Assembly (NCBI GenBank): GCA_031287685.1
Contig: JAITSQ010000015.1
Span: forward strand, 1-32,009
DNA length: 32,009 nt
From: Clostridiales bacterium
GTDB taxonomy: Bacteria; Bacillota; Clostridia; Lachnospirales; WQUN01
Direction of reading: 5' to 3'
Positions within the stretch are counted from its first letter, which is position 1, and every line of letters begins with the position of its first letter. Below the pieces are notes generated by a model. It worked only from the letters and a program-made list of their open reading frames with translations. It ran no database searches and was not told where the DNA came from. The translations under genes were made by a program, and so were the position numbers. Positions 31,709-32,009 of this stretch are shown here, piece after piece.

Positions 31709-32009
31709 CTCCCTTGCCCCCTTTCGGCTCAACCTCTTACAGCGCTTTTTCGGCAAAGCCGCGCGAACACTACGCCGGAGGGCCAGTTATCTCCCCAAAT
31801 TTTAATCTGCGCAAGCCAAGGCACCCCGCTAAATTTAAGGATTTGTGTTAAAAAACGTAGAGATTAAAAAGCGGGTTCTCGCTTGACCCCCTGTAAAGCG
31901 AACTAAATAACAAGAATTAGCGAAGCAAAGACCAAGAAGCGCCAACCGCGACTGCTTTCAAAATCACAAATGGATTTCAACTATTTTCCGGGGGGGCTGT
32001 TTTTGTTAT

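Overview
The window looks like a chromosomal segment of a GC-rich, anaerobic, motile, monoderm Bacillota, most likely of class Clostridia. The indicators are recU (a Bacillota Holliday junction resolvase), a compact iscR-iscS-iscU set, a clostridial-type pyruvate phosphate dikinase, an S-layer homology protein, a chemoreceptor, a HisJ-type PHP phosphatase and consensus sigma-A promoters. I cannot name a genus. No rRNA, tRNA or CRISPR array was recognised, and most genes are housekeeping.

Layout. 1-228: tandem hairpin repeats ending in a terminal-repeat-like sequence. 251-2873 (+): a membrane GAF-PAS-PAS sensor, purE and a small XRE regulator. 3094-5437 (-): an operon of an S1-domain protein, a COG2426 membrane protein and purK, so purE and purK are split onto opposite strands. 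5555-10263 (-): recU, a YvlB-like small protein, a large chemoreceptor and the CCA-adding enzyme, with a strongly foldable 111-nt sequence at 6588-6698. 10463-11938 (-): a PutP-type Na+ symporter. 12187-17183 (-): a same-strand run read as PfkB kinase, NAD-dependent epimerase, thioredoxin, a membrane-anchored hypothetical protein, pgsA and cinA. 17391-17774 (+): an orphan phage-type sigma-like protein that appears to start at ACG. 17860-20008 (-): iscR-iscS-iscU. 20362-23391 (+): a 1009-aa S-layer homology protein. 23518-24175: a perfect consensus promoter, a 27-codon ORF and a long structured non-coding stretch. 24189-26819 (-): ppdK. 27159-28831 (-): a DHH phosphoesterase and birA. 29014-31148 (+): rarA, apparently leaderless, and a PHP phosphatase. 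31177-32009: decayed sequence with a multiply frameshifted gene remnant.

The most unusual theme is a family of intergenic palindromic modules. Each has constant flanks (GAGCAAGAAGGGGGC on the left, ACACC on the right) around a hairpin whose stem sequence differs between copies while pairing is kept; several copies share an 8-nt loop resembling GGCNNTAR. At 20094-20261 two modules are bracketed by inverted ends resembling AGCRATTCCGTTTGA, and the window begins inside a second such array. Ends without modules occur at 23735-23789 and 28944-28967. This looks like a non-autonomous mobile element or a BIME-like family. I do not recognise it as a named family.
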